DNA of 64,000 bases, from positions 43,893 to 107,892 of the forward strand of contig CAZVLB010000016.1 in assembly GCA_964627935.1 (NCBI GenBank), read 5' to 3'. The position numbers and the translations under genes are program-made. Source of the DNA: JAABVY01 sp964627935 (GTDB taxonomy: Bacteria; Zixibacteria; MSB-5A5; JAABVY01). Below, piece by piece: positions 40,948 to 50,483 of the stretch (within the stretch, counting starts at the first letter, position 1; each line of letters starts with the position of its first letter). The notes beneath the pieces are model-generated. The model saw only the letters and a program-made list of their open reading frames with translations. It was not told where the DNA came from and made no database searches.

Positions 40948-42894
40948 TTACCTCTTAAGATTAACCAGCTCATCGAGCATATTGTCCGAAGTCGTAATCA
41001 CACGCGCATTGGCCTGGAAACCTCTTTGCGCGGTTATCATACCGGTGAATTCATTGGCCAGGTCCACATTGGATGATTCCAGGGCGCCGGATGAAATCGT
41101 GGCCGAGATTGTCTCGCCGGCTACACCCTTGACCGCTTCGCCCGAGTTGGCCGAGGCGATATAGAGCGAACTGCCGTCTTTCATCAGGCCGGCTTCATTA
41201 TTAAAATCCGCCAGCATAATCTGGGCCAGGGCACGCGACACGCCATTGGTGAAGATGCCGTAGATCAGGCCGGATGAATCGATTGTTATCTTATCCAGAA
41301 TACCCATGCCGTAACCGTCCTGGTTGACCATCGAGGCCGTGAAGCTCGATGCAAATCCGGTCATGCCGTCAAATGATCCGGTGGTACCGGCGTTAAGCTG
41401 AATATCAAGAGCTTCGGCGCCATTATTGGGATCGAATGAGAACGACTGTACACCGCCTTCAAAGTTGAAAGCCAGAAGCGAACCGTCAGGATTGAACTCA
41501 ACTGTTCCAGTGGATCCATAACGGATTATTTCTTCTCCGGTCAGGCTCAGGTCCCAGTTCCATTCATTGGGTATATGTGTCTTTGTAAATGTTGCCACTA
41601 CCGTATGCTTGCCGCCCTGCGAATCAAAGACTGTGATTGAGGTGGCATGCTGAGTATCATCGGTTGCCAGAGTACAGACGCCGGCCGAGATCGAGGTAGT
41701 CGATTCAACCGTCACATTTCCGCCTCCGACTCCAATCACGGAATTGGCCAGGCCGGTAGTTTCATCGACACCGATCTCCAGTGTCAACGGTGCCAGGGGT
41801 GTTCCGCCGGTAGGCGTGAATACATCACTGGCTGTAAATGTATGATTTGTGCCGTTATTGGCCGTGAATGTCAGGCCCGGTGTGGTGTCGAACAGGGCTC
41901 CTACAATTGTTTCACCGCCGGCAATAGCACCGCCGTCATCATCACTGGTAAATGTTACATTCTTATTTGTACCGTCACCTGCATATTCGCGTGTGACAAC
42001 GATAGCACCAGCACCATCAAGCTCAACCGAGATACCGGTCATTTTATCAAGTGCATTGACCAGGTCATTGACCGTGTCTGTCAGTTGCAACGTCGGCAGC
42101 GGCACAGTAGAACTGCCATTATCTATGGAAATTTCCATTCCGGCATCCAGCGCGGCCTGGGTAATACCCAGTGAAGTTAGCGTCTCGGTACCTGTAAGAC
42201 CATTAACGGCGCTTGTTGCCGTGGAACGTGTGGCCTGTGCACCGGCAATCGTTATCGTATGCGTTCCGCCTGCGCCATCACGGGCGATACCTGTGACCGT
42301 ATCGATATTGGTCGCTCCGGTCGAAACCAGGCTGGCCTCGGAATCGGTTGCCACCGAATTCAGGTTATTGGCAAAATCGATCAGGGCGGTTTCCTTAGCG
42401 GGATCCTGCTGTCCGAAGGGTAGCTTGATATTCCCGATCGAAGCCGTGGCCGGAATTACACCGGTGTTGTCGGCCATCTTGCCCTGAACATAATAACCGT
42501 TCGAGGGATTGACCAGGAAGCTGTTGGCATCGAAACCAAATGCTCCCGCCCGCGAGAAATATTCACCGGTCTGACCATCTGATAAGATGAAGAAGCCGTT
42601 GCCCTGGATCGCCAGGTCTGTGATCTTTCCGGTTGTCTCCAGTCCACCCTGGGTGATCAGGTTGTCGATTGTGGCGACATTCATACCCAGTCCAAGTTGC
42701 ACGGAATTGGTACCGCCGTTGATATCCGACGGCCTTCCGGCACCTCTCAATGTTTGAATCAGGGCTTCCTGGAAGGTTGCGCGGCTCGATTTGAAACCGA
42801 TGGTGTTGATGTTCGAGATATTATTACCCAGAACATCCATGCGCACCTGGTGATTGCGCAAACCCGAAACTCCTGAAAAAAGTGAACTCAGCAT
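40948..42894 (-). CDS. flgE: Flagellar hook protein FlgE
   Basis: A 648-residue hook protein. The N-terminal rod/hook signature is LFSGVSGLRNHQVRMDVLGN followed by NISNINTIGFKSSRATFQE; the FlgE-specific loop and D1/D2 domains follow, and the C-terminal helix ends in FQANARVITTSDNMLDELVN. The central region is Thr/Gly/Ala-rich and larger than in E. coli FlgE (402 residues), so the hook surface probably carries extra domains. AGGAGG precedes the ATG. Confidence 0.95.
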   Translation of the reverse strand: MLSSLFSGVSGLRNHQVRMDVLGNNISNINTIGFKSSRATFQEALIQTLRGAGRPSDINGGTNSVQLGLGMNVATIDNLITQGGLETTGKITDLAIQGNGFFILSDGQTGEYFSRAGAFGFDANSFLVNPSNGYYVQGKMADNTGVIPATASIGNIKLPFGQQDPAKETALIDFANNLNSVATDSEASLVSTGATNIDTVTGIARDGAGGTHTITIAGAQATRSTATSAVNGLTGTETLTSLGITQAALDAGMEISIDNGSSTVPLPTLQLTDTVNDLVNALDKMTGISVELDGAGAIVVTREYAGDGTNKNVTFTSDDDGGAIAGGETIVGALFDTTPGLTFTANNGTNHTFTASDVFTPTGGTPLAPLTLEIGVDETTGLANSVIGVGGGNVTVESTTSISAGVCTLATDDTQHATSITVFDSQGGKHTVVATFTKTHIPNEWNWDLSLTGEEIIRYGSTGTVEFNPDGSLLAFNFEGGVQSFSFDPNNGAEALDIQLNAGTTGSFDGMTGFASSFTASMVNQDGYGMGILDKITIDSSGLIYGIFTNGVSRALAQIMLADFNNEAGLMKDGSSLYIASANSGEAVKGVAGETISATISSGALESSNVDLANEFTGMITAQRGFQANARVITTSDNMLDELVNLKR

Positions 42895-42952
42895 ATTAAA
42901 TCCTCCTGATACAAGGCTTCCTCAAAGGAGGGCCGGCCTTGATACTGGTTAA

Positions 42953-43297
42953 CTACTTGCAGATTATGGCACTGTCGATGTTCGTGAAAACACCTTCGTT
43001 CATTTTGTTTTTGTCCATTGCCGTCACTATCCTGCGGTTCTGAACATTGACGATAAAGGCCAGGTCGTTTAAGAGCACCAGGGAATCCTTCGAGCCCTTG
43101 GCCTCGGCCTTGTCTATTGCATCACTCAGCTTTTTTGTCTCCGAGGGTCCCAGCTCCAGCTTGCGACGGTTGATCCTTTCCATAAGATGCCTGGAAAACT
43201 CAACCGTCCCCTTCTCTGGCGGGGCCTGCGGCTTAACTGCTTTCCCGGGCTGAATACCCGGGCCGTTAACCGCCGGAATCTTTATGATCTTATCCAT
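42953..43297 (-). CDS. Flagellar operon protein of the TIGR02530 type
   Basis: A 114-residue protein with the pattern of the family placed between flgD and flgE in many flagellar operons: VEFSRHLMERINRRKLELGP near the middle, then LVLLNDLAFIVNVQNRRIVTAMDK. Its role is not established; hook-assembly assistance is inferred from position. AGGAG precedes the ATG. Confidence 0.88.
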   Translation of the reverse strand: MDKIIKIPAVNGPGIQPGKAVKPQAPPEKGTVEFSRHLMERINRRKLELGPSETKKLSDAIDKAEAKGSKDSLVLLNDLAFIVNVQNRRIVTAMDKNKMNEGVFTNIDSAIICK

Positions 43298-43306
43298 AAA
43301 AATCTC

Positions 43307-43978
43307 CTAAGCCTCAACCTCGACAACATCACCGAGCATGACATGCGAGCCGTTGATCATCAGGTACGCCGCACCATCGAGGTACTGCACTTTCTCGACC
43401 CTGCCGACCATAAACGGACTGGCGCTGACAGGTGAACCGTCCGGCGACATGGCCTCAATCCTGACCTGATACTGCCCGCCGGGCACATTGCTGCCGTCCA
43501 TTCCTTTGCCATCCCATTCGATGCTGTTCATACCGGCCGCGCCGAAATCGTCATAAAGTACCTGGATCAATGCCCCATCCTCGCTGTATATGGATACCTT
43601 GACCTCGCTCGCGGCACCGACCAGATTGTAGCCGATCTCGGTCTCACCGCCCACCGGCAGCGTGATCATATCTGTATCAGCAGTGACCGTCTTGCCCAAA
43701 AGCGATGTGGCCATGCTGTTTGAAATTGACTGCGATGTCATGTAATCCATATTGATCGAGTCGGAAAGGCTCTCATTCATGTTGATGAGCTGTTCCAGTG
43801 ATGAGAACTGCGACATCTGAGCGATAAAATCGGCATCCTGCATCGGATCCAGGGGATCCTGGTGACGAAGCTGGGCCACCAGAAGCTGCAGGAATTCTTC
43901 CTTGCCCATTTCATCCATGGGCTTGGGAGTGTTCTGTCCGGAATTGTAATCGTAGAGATTGTTTACTGCGTCGATCAT
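43307..43978 (-). CDS. flgD: Flagellar hook cap / hook assembly protein FlgD
   Basis: A 223-residue FlgD. The N-terminal export and capping region contains MGKEEFLQLLVAQLRHQDPL followed by DPMQDADFIAQMSQFSSLEQ; a Fn3/tudor-like pair (about 95-205) follows with GMNSIEWDGKGMDGSNVPGG. FlgD caps the growing hook. It directly follows fliK. Confidence 0.95.
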   Translation of the reverse strand: MIDAVNNLYDYNSGQNTPKPMDEMGKEEFLQLLVAQLRHQDPLDPMQDADFIAQMSQFSSLEQLINMNESLSDSINMDYMTSQSISNSMATSLLGKTVTADTDMITLPVGGETEIGYNLVGAASEVKVSIYSEDGALIQVLYDDFGAAGMNSIEWDGKGMDGSNVPGGQYQVRIEAMSPDGSPVSASPFMVGRVEKVQYLDGAAYLMINGSHVMLGDVVEVEA

Positions 43979-43988
43979 TTTGCTTCCC

Positions 43989-45713
43989 TCATGCTAATAG
44001 TGATAGATTGCCTTTGAGATTGGTCGCCCGGGCGGACGATGATGATTCCGGTGTTACAATTTCACCTTCTTCATCCTGGAAACCGTCCGACAGATTACGG
44101 GTTTGGTTGTGGTTCTGCCCGGATGCATTCTGTCCGGCCAGATTCTGGTTGAAATTCTGATGATTACTGTTCATGTCTATCATCACACTCTCAACCTTGA
44201 TCCCGTGATTGTGCAATGTTTCCCGCAACTGGTTCAGATTCGCTTCCACAGCCTGACGAGCCTGGGGAGTGTCCACCGTCATTTTAGCGACCAGCTTGTC
44301 CTCCACAACCTTCAACTGCACATCGATTTTGCCCAGCTCATCAGGCTGGAGCTTGATCCGGAAATAACCGCCTTCGGGAATTTTGGTCCCGCCCTGGGGC
44401 GGTTCCAGCTTGAATTCCACCTGGCGATAGTTGGTTTCCTGTTTCAGGTTGTTGCTCTGATCAGCCGAGGAAGCCTGGCGCAGTTCGGATATCTGCTGAT
44501 CGGACTTTGCGCCACCGGAAAGCTCGGCCAGCTTATCCGCAAAGACTTCCGGCTGCGGTGCGGGCTGAGAGATGTTACGGGTGTTGGTCAAATTGCGGCC
44601 TTCACCTTTCAATAACATCTGCTCGAATTCATTTTCCGTATTTTCCGAACCTGCCATCCGCACTACCGAATCATTGGCCTGAACATTATCCGTTTTTACT
44701 GCGGGCTCCTGCCTTACTGAAAACTCGCGTTCGAGATTGATTCTGCGCATCAGGCCGGCGGCATTGTCGGTCAATGTCCCGACACGGGATGTTTCGCCGT
44801 TCTGCGATTGAATCATCATGGATTTATCAATTGCCTTCTCTGCCGTGCCGCCCTGTTCGGGGGCAAAGACAATCAGCCTGGCCTCACGGCCGCGGGTATT
44901 CTCGATCATTCCCGAGAACTCCTTCAGGCTGACCGCTTCCTTTGGATTATCGCCAACAAGCAGGGCCGGGAATTTCTGCGTTCCCCGCGATGTCTCATAG
45001 GCGATTTCAAAAGCCGAAAACTGGTTCGGTTTGGCAGTCAGGTTTTGATCAATCCGGGTGAATTCAATCACAGCGGGCACATCGTTTTGCGATTTGCCTT
45101 CTCCGGGTATTTCGATCCTCAGATTTTCACCCGGCTTCAGGTTTTCAATATCCGAAAGCTTTAGAAAACCATTGCCAAGGAGATTCTTCAGATCGATATT
45201 CCTGTCATTCTGATCAACTATCCCTTTTAATGAAAAGGCCTGTCGATCGAATTCTGCAATCTGCTTGAGGGCCGGCGGATTATCTTCAAACTCGGAACCG
45301 GGTATAATCTCGGGCCCGAATTTCATTAATGGATCGAATGATTTGCCAATATCGATCCCATCCACTTCCTCGGAGGATTGCATAATCGGTAATTGCAGCA
45401 TATTCTGCATTTCGAGCGGATTTTTCTGCTCTGGTGCAGGTTCTGCCTTGATCGGAATGACAAACGGAGACAGCTCTGAATCCGCTTTTTCGGGAAAAAT
45501 CTGCATCAACGATTCCAATTCCTTCAGACCTGGGATATCTTCCAGTTCTGCCTTATGGCCCGGAATTGCAAGCTGATTTTCTACTCCCATAAGGCCCGCA
45601 AGAAGGTCCATAAACTTTCCGCTGTCCTTTGATGACAACGGCTGCGGGTCCATCGGGAGCAGTGATTTTCCGCCGAGAAGAAGCAGATTCAAGATGTTGA
45701 GATTGTTCTGCAT
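43989..45713 (-). CDS. fliK: Flagellar hook-length control protein FliK
   Basis: A 574-residue protein with a long Gln/Asn/Glu-rich low-complexity N-terminal ruler region and the conserved Flg_hook C-terminal domain (about 445-530; RIKLQPDELGKIDVQLKVVE and DTPQARQAVEANLNQLRETL). FliK measures hook length and triggers the FlhB export switch. The start overlaps the stop of the MotE-like gene (TAATG). Confidence 0.92.
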   Translation of the reverse strand: MQNNLNILNLLLLGGKSLLPMDPQPLSSKDSGKFMDLLAGLMGVENQLAIPGHKAELEDIPGLKELESLMQIFPEKADSELSPFVIPIKAEPAPEQKNPLEMQNMLQLPIMQSSEEVDGIDIGKSFDPLMKFGPEIIPGSEFEDNPPALKQIAEFDRQAFSLKGIVDQNDRNIDLKNLLGNGFLKLSDIENLKPGENLRIEIPGEGKSQNDVPAVIEFTRIDQNLTAKPNQFSAFEIAYETSRGTQKFPALLVGDNPKEAVSLKEFSGMIENTRGREARLIVFAPEQGGTAEKAIDKSMMIQSQNGETSRVGTLTDNAAGLMRRINLEREFSVRQEPAVKTDNVQANDSVVRMAGSENTENEFEQMLLKGEGRNLTNTRNISQPAPQPEVFADKLAELSGGAKSDQQISELRQASSADQSNNLKQETNYRQVEFKLEPPQGGTKIPEGGYFRIKLQPDELGKIDVQLKVVEDKLVAKMTVDTPQARQAVEANLNQLRETLHNHGIKVESVMIDMNSNHQNFNQNLAGQNASGQNHNQTRNLSDGFQDEEGEIVTPESSSSARATNLKGNLSLLA

Positions 45714-46393
45714 TAAAACTCTCCGCTTAGATCAATCAACTCCAATGTGATTTTGGCGGCCCTTTCCGAGGGCAAATTGGCCATGACTTCGGAGGCGCTC
45801 GATTTCTTCATCTTTTGAAGAATCAGGCCGACCTTGGAATCGGGCATATTCTCCATGATGTTGGCCACCTCTTCCGGCCTCATTGTCTCAAAAAGTTTTG
45901 CCATATTTGATATATTGGTCTGCTCCAGATCATTTCTTCTCTGCAACAGAGCCTGGGTTTCCATCCTTAATTGTTCCAGTCGCGCCTGTTCAGTGCGGAT
46001 TCTGACACGTTCCGCATCGATTTCACGCTGTTGAATTTCATACCATTTCATCTGAGCCAGAGAGTCTTCCTTGCTCATTACAGAATCCTTGACACTGTCC
46101 TCTTCATCATTAGAACCGATATGGCCATATTCGGCATGCCAATCATTGGAAGAGATTTCGGAATCGTCGGTATGTTTTTCCGACGCTTCAGCAACTGCCG
46201 GCTTATCCGCCTTTTCAGCAACAGGTTGAGGTTTGGAGGAGAATGCTCCCCCCATCACCAGAAAGACTATCACGAAGACCACAAATGCAGCCGCACCAAT
46301 CATGATCGTCTGCTTGCTTAATGGCGCCCCGGCTTCTTGCTCTTCCGGTTCCTCAACCGCATCCGGCTGTTGTTCTTCAATTTCATCTGCCAT
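45713..46393 (-). CDS. MotE-like / MgtE-intracellular-domain protein, first gene of the flagellar operon
   Basis: A 226-residue protein with an acidic N-terminus, one membrane helix (about 28-50), a periplasmic polar linker and coiled-coil (about 115-160), then an MgtE-N-like helical domain (about 165-220; MAKLFETMRPEEVANIMENM). This architecture is that of MotE/FliG-like flagellar proteins that aid stator or motor assembly. Directly upstream is a sigma-54 promoter. It has GGGAGAA before its ATG. Confidence 0.8.
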   Translation of the reverse strand: MADEIEEQQPDAVEEPEEQEAGAPLSKQTIMIGAAAFVVFVIVFLVMGGAFSSKPQPVAEKADKPAVAEASEKHTDDSEISSNDWHAEYGHIGSNDEEDSVKDSVMSKEDSLAQMKWYEIQQREIDAERVRIRTEQARLEQLRMETQALLQRRNDLEQTNISNMAKLFETMRPEEVANIMENMPDSKVGLILQKMKKSSASEVMANLPSERAAKITLELIDLSGEF

Positions 46394-46435
46394 ACATTTC
46401 TCCCATATGGAAAAGATTTTCTCGCACCGCTAATG

Positions 46436-46451
46436 AGCAACACCCGTGCCC
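46436..46451 (-). promoter_or_regulatory. Sigma-54 (RpoN) promoter of the flagellar operon
   Basis: On the minus strand GGGCACGGGTGTTGCT matches the consensus TGGCACG-N4-TTGCW with GG and GC exactly 10 bases apart, about 43 bases upstream of the first start codon. It is the only clear promoter seen in front of the block, so middle-class, enhancer-activated flagellar control is inferred. The activator is not in this window. Confidence 0.8.
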
Positions 46452-46613
46452 AAACTGATGAAGACCGAATTGTTGCCATTATGTATTGATTCACAAAGGG
46501 TTAGGATTGCGGATCATTTTGATGTGAATTCCATGATGGAGATTCAGCGAGAAAAGATTTCCTTGAAAGCAGGTAAAATATTTCCAGATTTAAATTTTTG
46601 CGGGAACGGATTT

Positions 46614-47891
46614 TTACCCGGATGAGGACAGTTGGCCAACTATCTGCAAACCCTCTATTCGTGTCGGCCTGACAGGAGCAATTGTATTGAAATAATCATC
46701 AGGACCAACACATTTGACCCTGATATAATTATCAGACAAGCCTGTAAGAAAACCTCCCTTCTTTGTACGACGCCTTTCGAAAAGTACTGGAAGGTCTCGA
46801 TCCATCTGGGTTTCCAGAAAAGCGAGCCATTTGGCATCCCCCAGTTCAGTAAGCTCACGATTGCGCGCCTTGATTTGAAAAGGATCGATTTTGCCCTCAT
46901 AATTATAGCTCCGGGCCTGGGGATGATCCGAGTAACTGAAAACATGCAGGTAATCAATGGGACTATTGCGCACAAAATCCATAGTTTGCCGGAAATGGTC
47001 ATCGCTCTCGCCCGGAAATCCAACTATAACATCGACCCCGATCATCACATTGGGAATCGAATGCTTGAGCGCTTTAATCCGCTCCAGATATTTTTCGCTC
47101 TTATACGGGCGTTTCATGAGTTTCAATATCTCATCCGATCCGCTCTGCAGGGGCACATGAAAATGCGGGCAGACTCTTGAATTCGCCGCTGTCAGCTGGA
47201 TCAGAATATCATCGATTTCATTAACTTCCAGCGATGACAGCCGGATTCTTTCAACCGGGGTTCTATCCAGCACCAGCTTCACAAGGCCGGATAATGAAAT
47301 GCCGTTCTGCCTGAAGCGTCCGATATGTACGCCGGTCAGGATAATCTCGCGATAATCATTCTGGTACAACGCCAGAGCCTCATTTATTATAAGCTCGATT
47401 TTACGCGACCTCTCTGAACCTCTGCCCTGCGGCACAACACAATAACTGCAATTCTGATTGCAGCCATCCTGAATTTTGACCATCCCGCGTGTATGGCCCT
47501 CAAATGAATCAACAATCTCCGGCATATCAGCCTTGATTTGATCGGCAATTTCCGGATACAGCCCGGCAATCTCGGTTATAAGGCTTTCTTTGCGGTCATT
47601 GCCGACTATCAAATCAACCTCTTCAATCTCACCGATCCTATCAGCCTGAATCTGGGCGTAACATCCCGTAATCACAATTTTCGCATGGGGTGAATTTCTG
47701 CGGGCGGAATATATTTTGCGGCGAGAATCTGCGGCGGCCTTTATTGTTACATTACAGCTGTTTATGATATACAGATCGGCTTTTTCCGACCAGTCAACCC
47801 GGTCAAACCCAAGACGTTGCAAACTACCGGCAATCGCCTCGGTATCATATTGATTGAGCTTGCATCCAACTGTAAAATAGGCCGCTTTCAT
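46614..47891 (-). CDS. mtaB: tRNA t6A37 methylthiotransferase MtaB
   Basis: A 425-residue radical-SAM methylthiotransferase that makes ms2t6A at position 37 of ANN-reading tRNAs. The UPF0004 cluster cysteines are C10, C46 and C77; the radical-SAM cluster is C144, C148 and C151 in CNQNCSYC. A C-terminal TRAM domain (about 360-420) follows. The e-MtaB/MtaB type is favoured over MiaB by the N-terminal FTVGCKLNQYDTEAI. It lies downstream of rpsA with a terminator between. Confidence 0.93.
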   Translation of the reverse strand: MKAAYFTVGCKLNQYDTEAIAGSLQRLGFDRVDWSEKADLYIINSCNVTIKAAADSRRKIYSARRNSPHAKIVITGCYAQIQADRIGEIEEVDLIVGNDRKESLITEIAGLYPEIADQIKADMPEIVDSFEGHTRGMVKIQDGCNQNCSYCVVPQGRGSERSRKIELIINEALALYQNDYREIILTGVHIGRFRQNGISLSGLVKLVLDRTPVERIRLSSLEVNEIDDILIQLTAANSRVCPHFHVPLQSGSDEILKLMKRPYKSEKYLERIKALKHSIPNVMIGVDVIVGFPGESDDHFRQTMDFVRNSPIDYLHVFSYSDHPQARSYNYEGKIDPFQIKARNRELTELGDAKWLAFLETQMDRDLPVLFERRRTKKGGFLTGLSDNYIRVKCVGPDDYFNTIAPVRPTRIEGLQIVGQLSSSG

Positions 47892-47929
47892 ATCGCATTG
47901 TAATTATACTGATAATACAAGTATCTACA

Positions 47930-47961
47930 AATAGAAAACGGGCGGTCAAAACCGCCCGTTT
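47930..47961 (-). terminator. Rho-independent terminator after rpsA
   Basis: A perfect 10-bp stem AAACGGGCGG/CCGCCCGTTT with a 6-base loop is followed on the minus strand by TCTATTTG. It lies 26 bases after the rpsA stop. Confidence 0.85.
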
Positions 47962-47986
47962 GATGTATCTATATTATGTATAGATA

Positions 47987-50218
47987 TTATTCCTTCTTTT
48001 CCTCTTCGCCGCCCTCTTCCTCTGGTTTGGGCTCTTCGGAGGTTTCGGATGACTCCTCAGGTTTTTCTTCCTCTTCGGCCTGGGGAGCTTCCATCTCGGA
48101 CGGCTTCTCTTCTGTCTCAGCCGCCTGAGGCTTCTCCTCTTCCGAAGGTGGCTCCTCCTGAGGTTCATCCAGGCTCTCGGATTTCTCCTCAACCGCCTCT
48201 GATTCCTGCTGTGCCGACATTTCATCCGGTACAGCCGCCTCAGACGCTTCAGCCGGAGCCGCAGCTTCCTTTTCCTCATCAGCCAGCTCATCCATAGTCA
48301 TTGTTTTGGTCGGATGCTTGGCCAGGAACTGCTCAAACTCGGCCCGTTCACGCTTCTTGTAATAGGCGTCGACCGACAGTACAATCCTGCGGCCGGGCTG
48401 ATCGAATTCAATCACCTGCAATGGAAGCTCATCACCAACCTGGAAAGCATCTTCCGGTTTGGAGAGGTCTTCCTTGCCGAGCTGATTGGTCGGTACAAAA
48501 CCTTCCACTCCGCCCGGAAGCTCGACTATTACGCCACGGTCAAGAATACGGCTGATTGTACCGAGCACATCGGCACCGACAGCATAGTTTTTGGAAAGAT
48601 TGGGCCAGGGATCGTCAAAAAGCTGCTTATGGCCCAGAGATATGCGGCGATTCTCCTTGTCGATCTTGAGAACCACAACATCAACAACATCACCCTTCTT
48701 CATTATTTCCGAGGGATGCTGGATACGCTTGGTCCAGGACATGTCGGAGATATGAATCAGGCCGTCAATACCTTCCTCGAGCTCGATGAATGCGCCGAAT
48801 GTTGTCAGGTTTCGGACCTTGCCCTTGAGTTTCATACCGACAGGATATTTCTCGTCGATAGTCTTCCAGGGATCCTCAACCAGTTGCTTGAGACCGAGAG
48901 AGATTTTTTCGTTTTCTTTATCGACCGAAAGCACGACTGCTTCGATCTTGTCCCCAACTTGCATTATTTTGGAGGGATGTTTAATATGCTGAGTCCAGGA
49001 CATTTCGGAGATGTGAATCAGGCCTTCAATGCCTTTTTCAAGCTCAATAAATGCTCCATAATCGGTAAGCGAAACAACCAGGCCCTCGACTTTCTTGCCG
49101 ACCGGGTATTTCTCCTCGATATTCTCCCACGGGTAAGGCGAGAGCTGTTTCAAACCGAGTGAAATTCTGCCGGTTTCCTTATCGAAATCGAGAATCTTGA
49201 CATTGATCTTTTCGCCCAGCGATACCATTTCCGAGGGATGCGAGATTCGGCCCCAGGACATATCGGTGATATGCAGAAGACCGTCGACACCGCCCAGATC
49301 GATAAATACACCGAAATCGGTTATATTCTTTACCACACCTTCGCGTACCTGACCGGCTTCGATCTCGGCCAGCAGTTTTCCGCGAAGTTCCTCGCGTTCC
49401 TGCTCCAGAACGACACGGCGCGATACAACTATATTGCGGCGATTCTTGTTGAGCTTGATGATCTTAAGATCCATTTCCTTCCCGACCAACTCGTCGAAAT
49501 TCGGGACCTGACGCAGTGCCACCTGTGAACCGGGCAGGAAAGCGTCAACGCCGAACAGATCGACAACCAGGCCGCCCTTAATTCTGCGGCTGACACGGCC
49601 GGGTATCAGATCACCGGAATCATAGGCCTCGCGGATTTTATCCCAGACACGCAGGAAATCGGCCTTGCGCTTGGATAACACAAGCTGACCGTTCTGATCC
49701 TCGAAGGCATCAAGGAACACCTCGATTTCATCGCCGACTGATATATTGACCGGCTCGGGAAATTCCCCGATCGGAATGATACCTTCCGACTTAAAGCCGA
49801 CATCGACAATGACATCATCGCGAGTCACACCCAAAACCTTACCATTGATAATCTCGCCTTCCCTTAAGTCGGAAAGCGTTTCCTCGTACATCCTCATCAA
49901 TTCCTGATATTCCTCTGATTCATAATCGGAATCATCAAGATCGGTGAGTTTCATCGCATCAACGGTCTCGATATCCTCCTGGGGATGCTCCTGAGCAGCC
50001 TCGGCGGCTTTGCGGGCCACGCGCTGGCGACGTTCGGTTTCCGTGGTTTGAATTTCCTCGGCGACCTCTGTTACCAGACGGGATGCCCGTTCTTCGACCT
50101 TTGATTTCTTTTTCTGGGTGGTTGACTTTTGTCCCTTAGATCCGGTTTTCCTGGAAACTTTCTTACCACCTCCTGTCATTTTTGGATTTCTTTTCTTTTT
50201 CTCAGCATTCTCTGCCAT
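47987..50218 (-). CDS. rpsA: 30S ribosomal protein S1 with extended basic N- and acidic C-terminal tails
   Basis: A 743-residue S1 with six S1/OB RNA-binding domains, four of which carry the ribosomal type GLIHISEMSW/GLLHITDMSW. It recruits mRNA to the 30S subunit. E. coli S1 has 557 residues; the excess is an N-terminal Lys/Arg/Ser-rich tail (about 1-75) and a C-terminal Glu/Pro/Ser-rich tail (about 650-743). Its own sigma-70 promoter lies at 50272-50301, and plsC/cmk lie upstream, the classical cmk-rpsA neighbourhood. Confidence 0.96.
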   Translation of the reverse strand: MAENAEKKKRNPKMTGGGKKVSRKTGSKGQKSTTQKKKSKVEERASRLVTEVAEEIQTTETERRQRVARKAAEAAQEHPQEDIETVDAMKLTDLDDSDYESEEYQELMRMYEETLSDLREGEIINGKVLGVTRDDVIVDVGFKSEGIIPIGEFPEPVNISVGDEIEVFLDAFEDQNGQLVLSKRKADFLRVWDKIREAYDSGDLIPGRVSRRIKGGLVVDLFGVDAFLPGSQVALRQVPNFDELVGKEMDLKIIKLNKNRRNIVVSRRVVLEQEREELRGKLLAEIEAGQVREGVVKNITDFGVFIDLGGVDGLLHITDMSWGRISHPSEMVSLGEKINVKILDFDKETGRISLGLKQLSPYPWENIEEKYPVGKKVEGLVVSLTDYGAFIELEKGIEGLIHISEMSWTQHIKHPSKIMQVGDKIEAVVLSVDKENEKISLGLKQLVEDPWKTIDEKYPVGMKLKGKVRNLTTFGAFIELEEGIDGLIHISDMSWTKRIQHPSEIMKKGDVVDVVVLKIDKENRRISLGHKQLFDDPWPNLSKNYAVGADVLGTISRILDRGVIVELPGGVEGFVPTNQLGKEDLSKPEDAFQVGDELPLQVIEFDQPGRRIVLSVDAYYKKRERAEFEQFLAKHPTKTMTMDELADEEKEAAAPAEASEAAVPDEMSAQQESEAVEEKSESLDEPQEEPPSEEEKPQAAETEEKPSEMEAPQAEEEEKPEESSETSEEPKPEEEGGEEEKKE

Positions 50219-50271
50219 TTTGCAGTAAATCCTCCTTTAACATTAGCATTGCCCTTGAAAGGGTTAAACCG

Positions 50272-50301
50272 AGTATATAAACAATATTTCGCAAATGTCA
50301 A
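50272..50301 (-). promoter_or_regulatory. Sigma-70 promoter of rpsA
   Basis: On the minus strand TTGACA (50296-50301) is followed after 18 bases by TATACT (50272-50277), or after 16 bases by TATATA. It is 54 bases upstream of the rpsA ATG. The rest of the 265-base gap to plsC is AT-rich with no gene seen. Confidence 0.7.
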
Positions 50302-50483
50302 TTGATTTTGATAAATTCGCGCCCTTATTTATCGAATTTTAAAGTGCCTATGTTTGACTATTTTTTTTAGGATTTTTCAAGACAGCACGGTTTTTATAAA
50401 CATCTGATTTATCAGAAGTTCCAAATAATCCGCTTCATGTCATGATCGGACAACAATAGTCTCGAATTAGGTTTTTTTGCATA

